From Megalonaias nervosa (taxonomy: Eukaryota > Mollusca > Bivalvia > Unionida > Unionidae): a DNA stretch of 64,000 bases. How positions within the stretch are numbered: the stretch's first letter is position 1; the number at the start of each line of letters is the position of its first letter. Shown here in pieces: positions 13,001 to 25,000 of this stretch. Position numbers and translations under genes: made by a program. The notes beneath the pieces are model-generated. The model worked only from the letters and a program-made list of their open reading frames with translations, did not search any database and was not told where the DNA came from. The stretch is from positions 1-64,000 of the forward strand of contig JAECUM010092838.1 in NCBI GenBank assembly GCA_016617855.1, written 5' to 3'.

Positions 13001-16000
13001 TTAATAACTGTGCACACAAGTGCATGCTACTAACTATTATTGGTCAGTAAATTTCAGTTCCTTACACAATTAAAGTTTGGTGTTATGATTTGCTGATGGC
13101 ATGCATTTAGGTTTTAATGATTGTGTACTCAAATATATACATACCTTTTGGAAGAAAAAAGAACTTTCATTAAGCAAATCTTTTTTTTAAATTACAAAAA
13201 ATGTCTATTCCATAGACAGCATCTGAAAATTGAGCGCTTGCTACTTGATATTGGTCTATAAATTTAGCCTTTCTTACAAACGTTTGGTACATGGGGGAGG
13301 TCAGTTCACAAAATTAAAATTAATACATCAAATATGTATGTTACAATGTCTTCTTCTTCTTTTTCTCCAGCTGAAAATCCTCAGCTACAAGTAGCTGGAA
13401 AAATAAAAGCAAACCAGAAAGAAGACTAACAAAGTGAAAAAGAACATGTAGTTAAAGAGGACTGGAAAGAAGAAAAAACACAAGTAATGGAAAGCCACCA
13501 AAAAACAGAAGATAGAAGACAGATTGAAATAAAAAATGGCAATAGCTACTGCAAAGGAAAGACTGGTGGAACTGCTAATCACAGCATCAGATGAACCCTA
13601 TATTCCAAAAGACATGGGTACAAGTTCCCATGTTAACACGGACAAGACTGAACTGCAAACAGTATTCACTGTAGACACTGATGATATATTAAAAATGCAG
13701 GAAAACTATGAAAAGTTGCTGTACAAAATTAACAACTGCAGGATGAGATAGGATTAAAGGAGAAACTAAAGGAAAAGGATGAGAAAATTGTTGAGCTAGA
13801 AAACGCCAAGGCATCACATATAATTACCAACTCACAAAGAGAACAGGATGATGGCATGCTAGAACTGATGAGGCTTCCTGGCATAAAGACCTTCATTAAC
13901 AGCTTGAAGGCACTTTGTCAGGGTACTGATTCATCTTGCTGCCCTGGAGCAAGTGGCACAGTCCAGTACAATGGTGTTCGAACTCCGAGACTGAGAAAAA
14001 TGATCGTAATGAATAACCTCCCCCAGGATTTTTTGACCACCAAAAAACTGTAGGAACCAAATCACATCAATATCTGAGTCAGCCAACTTCCCTCAGTGTT
14101 TGTCACAGCAGTCAATAACCCAAACTTGCAGCAACCAGATCATCTCAAAATTAAAGTGAGCCATCACCCCAGACCACAACTGAACGTCCTTCAACTTACA
14201 GGTTTGTGTGATACTTACCTTTATATGAATTTTATACAACCTTAATGTTATATCATATACATTTGGATGTCGGAGGTCATGGGTTCAAGCCCAGGACAAG
14301 TTATACCAAAGACTTATAAGAATGGTACTAGCAGCTGCCTCGCTTGGTGCTCAGCATTAAGAGGTTAGTGCTAGGACTGGTCGGTCTAGTGTCCGGATAT
14401 TGTGAGAAGTGTGGGACATGATGCTACATGTCTGTGGCATGATGCCCAATGCTAGACATCACTATAACCAGACATTGTAGCAATATGACTGAAACATTGT
14501 TAAAGCTACATGAAAAATCCAAATCACACACACACACACATTACATACATTTTTTATCTCCTGAAGCTGAAATGAATAACCAAACATTTAGATGAGAATA
14601 CTTTTTCACAAATCAGAATTAATAAAAGCAATTTAAATATTTGTTTACCAAGACAGTAGTGATACCTTAATGTTACATTATATACATATTTTAAGATTAC
14701 CTGCTGAAGTTGAAATGAATAATCAAACATTTAGATCAGAATACTTTTTCACGAATATCTGAATTAATAATAGTTATTTAAATATTTGTTTACCAAGACA
14801 GTAGTGACACCTAAACCCAAACTCACCAGTCAACCATGCCAGCCACACAACACCCCTGTTGTGTTTTGATGGCAGCATTTTGTAAAAGAAACATTTAGGC
14901 AAAATGTATACTATATTGCAACATTTAATAACTTTACAAGTGACATCATCAATTTGCTAAATCACCTGAAATTCAAACACCTACTCAAAGGAGTAATAAT
15001 CATGTCACTATTTTTAGTAGTCACATTACACACATCAATCTATTCATTCATGTCAGTCAGGTGCTCTTGTAAAGATAATGTGCAGTATGGTAAGTTGATA
15101 AAGAACATGAACAACATGGCATAAAATGGATCAAAGTCAACAAAACTTGTATGCATTGAACAACATGACATAAAATGGATCAAAGGCAACAAAACTTGTA
15201 TGTATTCAACAACATGGCATAAAATGGATCAGATTAAAGTCAACAACACTTGTACATGTTAAACAGCATGGCATAAAATGGATCAGATCAAAGTAAACAA
15301 AATTTGTAAAGCATTCAACAACATGGCATAAGATGGATCAGATCAAAGTCAACAAAATTTGTATGTATTCAACAACATAGCATAAAACGGATCAGATCAA
15401 AGTCAACAAAACCTGTATATATTCAACAACATGACATAAAATAGATCAAAGTCAATAGAACTTCTATGTATTCAACAACATGGCATAAAATGGATCAGAT
15501 CAAAGTCAACAAAACTTGCACATATTAAACAACATATCCAAATTTCATTCCAGTATTTTTCGTACTGATAATACCAACTGAGTCATTAAACATACACATG
15601 AATTGTCTTCATATTTTTTACACTCAGAGCTACATTGACAGTCAGTAAGTGCGATTTTCATTGTGAATAGATTTTGCCAATAGAATTTGATGAGACAGAC
15701 TATTAAACAAAACAGTTGAGAATTACTACCCTCTTTTACTTTTAGTCTACCTTTAATACTGAACATTCTGTCATACTGATTTTGAAGACAGACTGAAGCA
15801 CACACCAACATATTCATTTAGACTGAATGAATATCAGTGTTCAGTGTTTAAGTGCAGCTTAATGGGGTTTGGGCTGCAGCAAAGGTGACAAAAAGATAGA
15901 AACAATAAATTTATTAAACTTAATATATACGTGTATTCAGAATAAATCTGAATACACTGAACAAATTTTCAAAATGGAAAATCAGGAGTGGGGTGGCATG

Positions 16001-19000
16001 TGTCAATAAATACCAAAGTAGACACAAAGCTAGATTTGAAACCTGAAAGAATATACTAGTAATTCTATTTAATTACCTTCAAAGAATATTCCGAGTGGAA
16101 AATTTTGAATTTGTTTACTGTGAATACTGTGGGAGGCGTTTTTCAATGGTTAGGTTTGCATATTTTTTTCCCAAGCTTGTAGACCTTTTTTGATACTTAT
16201 TAGATATTTACATAATTTTCATTACTGAGGGCATAAAAACTTAGGAAATGGTTTGGTTATTATGATTCATTTAACTAACACTGTGAGAAACTTCTCTCTG
16301 TACATAGCCTAGTATAACACCTTCATGAACTATCCATAAGACTAGTCTACAGTGTAAGACATCTACCTTCATATTTATCTTGTTTGGGTTGATGTCATAC
16401 TGTCAAAATAAATGGTGCTGTGTAGCATGTTCCCTAGCTGATTTACAGGGCTCTAGATGCTACATTTTCAGAAACATCTCACACACCTGGCTGCCCATAT
16501 TGACACTTCTGCAGACGTTAAAGTCTAATTGCTCTAGTCCAACTATTCTTACTGTGATATCTTTTTCTTAATGGAATCAAATTCTGGTACAAGCAAACAG
16601 ACACATTTTCAAGATGAGCTGACATACATTTCAACTGGCTGAAATGAGATGTTAGCCAAGAAATGCCCAAGTTGGGGAACATGTTACACAACTTCATTTA
16701 TTTTGGCAAGGAGATATCAACCTAAAACAACATAACTATCAGGGCAGATGTCTTACATTACAAGACTATCAGTGACTCCACAAATACATCAGAGTTGATT
16801 TGGAATTTATTTGGTCTTGCCAAATCTGTGGAAAAGAAAATTAGCTAATTGTTTCATTCAACTAGTTTATATATCATTTTCATGTCTGAATTAAAGATGC
16901 ATAGTTGTTCCAATGCAAACAACTGTATTATTCCACATATTACAGGGGGCCTCGAGTGGCCGAATGGTCTAAAGCGCTCACCATTATGGATCACTGCCAT
17001 CACACCTCTGTCTGCGTGGGTTCGAGTCTCGGGCTCGGCCAGTATGGGTATGTGAGAAAGCTTGCCAGTAGCTTCTCGTGGGTCGGTTGTTCTTTCCGGG
17101 GTTTTCCCGGGTTCTTCCTCCACCATTTATACCGGCTGCCATGTTTAGCTTACCGTGTGCTGAAAAATGGTGTTAAACCCTACAACAACAACAACAACCA
17201 TATATCACAGAACAGTAGGTTCTGGACACCTACAAATTTTATTTGCAATCAGTTGGCATCTCAAAGTTATTTATCTTTAATGAGAAATTGGTGCTCTGGA
17301 TCTGAAGGGAAATAGCAGAACAATTTTCCTAGTGTAAATTTTATTTCTGTATGGTGCAAGAATGTGGTTATATAAAAGAATAATTTCAACGTATGTTTTA
17401 AAGATTTTATTTTATCTTATTATTTCACTGAGTCTACTTTTAATTGGCACCATATAGCCATTATTGTGTTGAGGTACATACATGTGATATGCAAGAGCTA
17501 ACATTTACAAACTGTAAATCAAGGATTAAATTTTTTTGTGGGTTTGTATGCCAGAGATTTCTTGAGGCAAATGAGTCAGACATTATTAAATTAATCAATG
17601 AAAACTGTGTGGACACAAGAAAGATGATGTAAAAATTGCAGACTCAAGGAAATTAACAATTATATGAAGCAGCTGCATTATTCGAAGTCAGATGCCAATT
17701 CCAGATTGAATGATAATAGAATAATTGCAGATTTGTTCAGGATTAGAAGTGACAAATCTAACAATATAGCTTTATTTTTCTTTAATGTAAGCTTCCTTAA
17801 TCAATTCTGTACATTGATAGTTTTTAAAACTGAATATATAATGGTCTATAACTGTTAGAGATGTACTTTATTGTCCGATAATAATGAACAAAGCGGTTTT
17901 AAATGTTGAAATCCTCTCCTATATCAGCAAATTTTTACCCATCATGTATGTCTGAATATTATATTTACAGGATTTTATTATCTATTGGACCAGGATTTCC
18001 AGTACATTTGCTATAGGAAAAATCTGCATAGGAGCCTTATAGGAATCCTATGGGAATCTTTGAAATGCCAATAGGGAAATTTCCTACGATATTCCTACAA
18101 ATGTCCAAGGAGTATTCCAACTAATTTGCATATAAATTACCTATAGGCTTCCCAGAGGAAATAATCAAAGGAATCCTATGGAATTTAAACAGGATTCCGA
18201 CAGGGCAGTTTGATAAAAGCCTATACATGGCAACCAGTATACTCAGTGGAGAAAGAGCCCAGGAAGACCCAAGGAAAAGCCATTACCCAAAGGAAAGTGC
18301 TGGCAAGCTTTGTCACATATCCAAGTTGTCTAAACTAGCGTCCCCATGTAGTGTGTGCCATAACATTTAGTGATGATGTACAAGCATATCAAGTTTCATC
18401 CTTTAACATCAAACAGAATAGGGTGAAAGGAAATGTGTGATGGAAAAAAAAAATATTTACCCCGAGGACAAAGTACTTCTCTTCATAGTCAGAAGAAAGA
18501 ATGAGTGTGTGATGTAGCACACTACGCTGAGGCAATTAGGCAGAGATGTATTAATATGAAATGTCAGACAAGATTTCCCACAACTCAGAATAAAACATAT
18601 ATAGTTTTCTATTTATTACATACCTACTCATTTACAGTTTGAAAATTTTTTCAGTTATGTAGTGTGAGTGGAATCTAAACAATCATATTTAGAAACTTTT
18701 GATGTGGTGTAATTCTAAGAATAACCAGTTTTTCCAAGTAAAATATGTTTCTTCAATAATACTTACCCACTCATAAAACTTTAGGGTAACTAGTACTACC
18801 TTGCATATCCAACCCTCCCCAAATTATGCTGAAAAAAGCTAAAAGTTATATGCCCACGTAGGTGGCAGTCAGAAAGATTGATCTCCCCTTGGCACAGGAA
18901 TTGGTGCCAAATCCTGTGAATATCTCAGTTACTACTGGAAAGGAATATATGGATGTAACTGTGGCATACCTGCCTTAACATGCTCTGTGACATGAAAAAC

Positions 19001-22000
19001 ATGATTTTGGACACCCAAATCCCCTGACGCGGTCATGCTGAAGTAACTTTAATAAAGTTTGTGATCAGCGCAATGTTTCTTTGACATCTTAGTTTTACTC
19101 CATATATGAAATGCAAAACATTATTAGTGTCAAATAGTGTTCAAAATGATTCATTTTTTAGGAGTGTGATTCTAGAAGCAATATGCCATCAGCAAAAGCC
19201 CAGCAAAAATTTTTTTACAAACTAAAGGTCTTACTTTGTCAAGCACATCAATAAGGGGGAGCATTTAAATTTTTGCAAACATTCTATGGACATGAAGTAA
19301 ACAATGTCTGTCGATATAGGACTACCACCTGTATGCAGCATATTCGATACGCTGAAATGAATGTTCTCTTTATTATTATTTATTTTGTTAAAATATGAAC
19401 TGTTAATTGACTCATGCTTTTCATGATGATTTTAGCCATAAAAAAGAACCAAAAGACAATATTAAGCACATGTTCATGTTTGCACAGTTGATCTGTGTTG
19501 ATAAAGCATTAACACCAGTACTGGACCCAGGCATTTACAAGTACTGTATTATCTGCAAGGCCCCCATTAAACTTGAAAATATTATGTTCTTCACTTCCCT
19601 CAATGAAACTGTCAGTCCTAAATGTGATATATATTCATTTTTCTATAAAGGCATGCATATCATTATCTATAGGCTTATCTGCCTTGGATGCAGTTCTGAC
19701 AATGCTAATGTTTTAGTCATTATGAATAACTCCATTATGACCAGGATTCAATGAAAGAATTCAGCAGGGAAGTTTGGACAACAGTACCATCCAGTCTCCA
19801 GTAAATACAGAGATGAACACTAATGACATTTGCATTACCTTCAAATCCCCTATTGAACTACTGACAGCATCAAGGATTGCATCTAATTAAGCCCATATTA
19901 TGCCATCCAATGAATTTAAAGACAGAAACTTGGTGTATGTTTTTATTTAATATCAGTGTCGTAATTACGCAAGTGTTTGCACATGTATATGTGTATGACA
20001 TTGTTATTAGACACTGCTAAGTCTATTAATTATAACTTTCTTTCTAAGTGTATTAAATGCTTCAAACTAGACAGACAAGTTATTTTCTTTTATTCAGATT
20101 AGAATTTCCAATCATTTTCTATAGGCTTATCTGAAAAGATAGCTTATTCCCAATTGGATGACATCACTTTTTTTGGTCATGTACACTTACCCACCTTGGG
20201 ACCTCAAAACACACTTTTTGAGTCTCAAAAACTCTCCAACATTGTCTGGGAATATGGCAGACATGCTGTGAGGAGGCTGGGAGGGTGTATGTGTATGATG
20301 ATTGGGTAAGTATTATCAAAGAAACATATTGTACTAGAAAAATGGGTTCCGTCATCAAATACATTATAGTCATAATACTTTAGGAGAATAGTTAAGAGGT
20401 GGAAGGAGATACATCCCCTTAACCTAGAGAGACCATCTTTGGTCACCTAAGATATGTTAGACACCTTCTAGATAACATGTCTGGAAAACAGACTCTAATG
20501 TCAGGTGTGGCATTGAAAAAGGGAAAATTTTCCCTACTGCAAATCCAGCAGAAGTCATTAAGCCACATTCTTATGAAACTGTTGAATGACCTGGTAAGGT
20601 GATCTGTTTTGCCATGCCTATACTTCCCACCAGATCAAGCTGAACCCTTTTGGATGAAAGATCTCTTAAATAAAATCTGCAAAATGAGGACTCTGATCTG
20701 ATCTCTATCTCATGGCATGGCTAATGTCAACTAGAGAACAGTTTTGCTCAAATGCTATGCTTGCCGCAACGGCTCTAAACTGATGAGCTGAAAAGTGTAA
20801 CAAATTCATTTGATTTGGGGTTATTTTCTGATATGCAGAGTGAATAACCCACTTAATCCAGGACAAAAGTGTCTGAGCTGTTATATCATCCTGTTATTTT
20901 TTCGAGAAGTAAGAAGAGGCATGATCTCCCTCAATGCATTGAGTTTGTCCTCTTTAGATACCACTTCAGAACTAGCACTGGGTCCTTTAGGTAGGCTTGA
21001 GCTGAAGTGTCCAGAGTATACAGTGATTTCATTATAAAAGTCTGGTTACCCACGGACAGGAGCCTCTTCTTGCGATGAAAGCTGGTACTGTCATGAGTGA
21101 AGCTGATCTGTCTTGTCAGAACTGAATGTAGTCCACTGATAGGGCATTTATCTTGTTGATTCTGCCTGCCGTCGCTAATGCAATGAATGTAGTCCACTGA
21201 TAGGGCATGTATCTTGTTGATTCTGCCCGCCGTTGCTAATGCAATGAATTTTGTAGTCCACTGATAGGGCATGTATCTTGTTGATTCTGCCTGCTGTCGC
21301 TAATGCAATGAATGTAGTCCACTGAGAGGGCATGTATCTTGTTGATTCTGCCTGCCGTCGCTAATGCAGTGAATGTAGTCCACTGATAGGGCATGTATCT
21401 TGTTGATTCTGCCTGCCAACGCTAATGCAATGAAGAAGCAGGTCTATGATGCCCTTGAAAGTGGTTCAAATGTTGTCTTGTTCAGCCGGTTAGTACCCAT
21501 GATAGGTTCCAATCTGGGCACAGAGAAACATTTTTGGCCATGTATAATCAAAGTTGGAGAGAAGGTTAGATAAGTATTTGTTTTGACTGTATCCTCTCTT
21601 CCATGATAATGCAAAGTGTGGCAATCTTGGGGTGGTAACCTTTGATTGTACTTGGTGCTAACTTTTTTTGCTTAGAAGAGTCAGAGGAGGAAGCTTATTG
21701 ATGCTTGCAGAAGAATAATTTGTTCTTGTGTACATCACTATGTGAAAATTTGCTTTTTTCCTTCATATACTTTCAGAGTGGAGGGCCACCTTGCTTCTCT
21801 CCATGACTGGTTTTGAGAAATGTTTATTTTTTTGGAGGGCCTGTTTAATATGATCAAGGTTCAGTAGCTCTGGAATATGATGAAACAACTGCTGTTGTGG
21901 TTGAAAATATTTAGATTCCTGGGAATTTCTATTGTGAGATTGATAAGATCATTGATCCATGACTTCTCCCATCTGAGTGGTGCAATCAAGATGATTTGAC

Positions 22001-25000
22001 ACTCTGATTCTCTTGCTTTCTGTATCTACTTTGGAACTAGAGGTGTTGGAGGGTAAGTGTATGCATCCAGGCTCTTCCAATCTATGGACAGAGCATAGAC
22101 CGCCCAGGCTCCTGGTTCAGAGTTTGGTATCCTACCTTGCCAAACATAGGTCCACAAATGGTCAATCCCTTCAGGCACATATCTGAGTGAAAACCAAGGG
22201 ATGAATCGACCATTCCATCCATACTGGTTGACTGCACTGTGGCAATGAATCTACTAGTATGTTTAATCGGCCCAGAATATAATGAACTTGGACGTGGATT
22301 TGTCATTGAGGACACCACTTTATAAAATCTCAAACCAGGATGCAAAGGTCTGGGGACTTCGTTCCACCTTGCCATTTGAGATAAGTCACCACCATGGAGT
22401 TGTCGGACAGAACGAGAACTCCCTTTCCTTTTAAGTTTTCCTGCCACCAATGAAACGCTTTCAAAATGGGTTTCATCTCTGGATTATTGATATCTTGCTG
22501 CCATTCCTAGGGAGACCACACTCCATTGGCTTCCCAGAAATATGGTAGTAAGTGCTCCAAACCCCTTTGTACTTGCATCCATACAGTGATTTCTGTAAGT
22601 TGTACTTGTAGAGGTATATCTGATGTGAGCCTAGTGAGGTTGCTCCATTTCTAGAGATGGTACCTCATATTTGTGCATATAAGGAGAAATTGGTCCATTG
22701 GGTAAACTTTCGACTTCCAATGTGATAAAAGAATCATCTGAAATGGGTGCACAAAAAGACAACATGATGTCCTCTGTCGCAGCAGTCCTAATAGACAAAG
22801 GAATTCTCAAAAGGATAGGGTGTTCCTCACAAGTAAAGAATCTACTTCTTGAGGATGTATTATGCTTACCTGCATGTTCAACTCCATACCTAGATGATGG
22901 TACTAGGTCAGATTTGTCCTTTTTGACAAGAAAGCCCAGACTGAGGAGCGGAATAACAAGGGTTATCATGTCATGCTCTAAGATACAACACACCTGATAC
23001 TGTTTCCAATATGTCATCCAGGCAGTTTGATGTTGCAACCATGGAGATGGTCCAGACATGAGCCATTACCTGGTTCATCGGAAAAGCAAAGAACCTGGGA
23101 TTGATTGCTGAGTCCAAATGAACGCATCCTGAACTGGTACACTATGTCTTGATAGGCAAATCGCAGGAACCTCCTGGAAGCCGTGTGAATAGGAACATTA
23201 AGATATGCGTCTTTTAAGTCCACAATGATTGCAAAATCTCCCTCCTGGACAGCATTCAAAACCTGTCATGGTGTTTCCATCATGAATCAAGGGGCACAAA
23301 CTGATTGAGGGCACCTAGGTCAATGATAGGGTGCAGAGTGCCATATACCTTTGGGACCAAGAACAGTCTTGAAGAAAAACTCAGAGAATTTATAATCTGA
23401 ATAATATCTACTGCCCTTTTCTGGAGGAGGTCGTTTATTTCTTGCTACAAGGTAATGGCTTTGAATGGGTCTCTAGGGATGTTTGTAGCTGAAAGGACCT
23501 TGAACAATAGAGGAGGTATGCTGAAAGTAATGCCGAGTCCCTCAGAAACCACTTGTCAAGTCCATTGATCATCATGGCAAATTCTGTCCCATTTGGTAGC
23601 AAATAACTGTAGCATTCTTCCTACTGGGATCTGTGGAAAGGTGGCATGATGATGATGTCATTTTTTGAGAAATGGAGGCTGTCATGGAGAGAAATGTTGG
23701 CAAAAACTATCACTATCTCTGTATCTTGTCCACTTTTGTTTGTGAGAACTGTGGTTTTCGATGGGTGTAACTTCAGTAGGACTCCTTCCCAAAGGTCTGT
23801 GTCCAAGGGGTGTCCCTGTGCTATTGAGCTGATTTCTCTGAATGTCCCTGCACTGATGCTAAGGTTGTGGGGAAGGAAAATTAGTTTCCTTGATGGTTGG
23901 TTTGCCGATTTCATCAACCTGAACATTAAATAGGAGATTAGAAAAAAGGTTACAAGCATAGCTTGGCCTTATGGTGATCCTTAAGGAAGAGGGAGGTAGA
24001 GAGCACTGCATCTCATTCCCCCAGCTGTAAATCTGCAGCTGCTGTTAAGGCAATGACTAGGATGTGTTGAGCAGCTCTGTTTAATTCTCAGACGACTTCC
24101 ATGCATGACTCTGAGTGGAAGAAGACCAGCTGTGTTCTGCCTGTTGGAAGACTGCCATAGATACACTGCGCCCATGTACACGATATGGTATTCCAACTGC
24201 TGAGTGTCATTAAAAACCATCCAATCCATACTGAATAGAGTATGTTTTTATCATCACCAAGGCTGTGATATCTCAAGTCGACTGCTGGGGTGTCCATATA
24301 AATTACTGGGGTATAGGACCTGTAGAACTGACAGTGACTATTTGATGGAAGGTACTTTTGTGAGAAAAATAGTAAGTTGATGCTTGAGTCTTGTAAATGA
24401 AGTTGTAGACAGTCCAAAATGTCAGTAACTCTTCCAGACTGTGGAAATAATATAAAGTTATGTTCTTCTTTATAGTTAAAATATCAACTGATGCTGGGGT
24501 TCTGACCCAGGTAGTTTATGAAGTAGGAGGTGGAGGACAGAACTTCAAAGGTATAAGATGGAAAACTTCTTCAACTGAAGCTCGGAAGGCTGAGTCTTCC
24601 CACATCATGGTATAGTCTAGTAATGAAGAAGGATCTTGAGACCAAGCATCGTCATCTTTGTTTGCAGGTGGTGAGTATGACACCTTGTACCTGTGAATTA
24701 GCTGGAGAAGAGTGTCCAGGTCTACTTCTTACTACGCTTATGGAGCACTATGAATCTGATACTGTGACTTCCAAACAGTTGCTGATCAGAGGTTCCCTTT
24801 GAGTGGCAAAGGTTTGAGAATATTGCACAGTGATGTCTGTTGGATACTGAGGACTAAGCTGGGCATCATATGTAATGAGTATCTAGAGCAATGTTGTGGG
24901 TTAGGCTGACCCATGTGATTGCCTGTATAGACCAGGTTCAACATGCTGGACAACAGGTGCTCTTCTGGTTGCTAATAATGTATTATCTGTTGTGATTGTG

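Noticed and set aside
16944..17040. tRNA-Leu gene
   Set aside because: Boxes A and B are present but there is no tRNA-length closed acceptor stem, and the sequence continues as a SINE with an (ACA)n tail.
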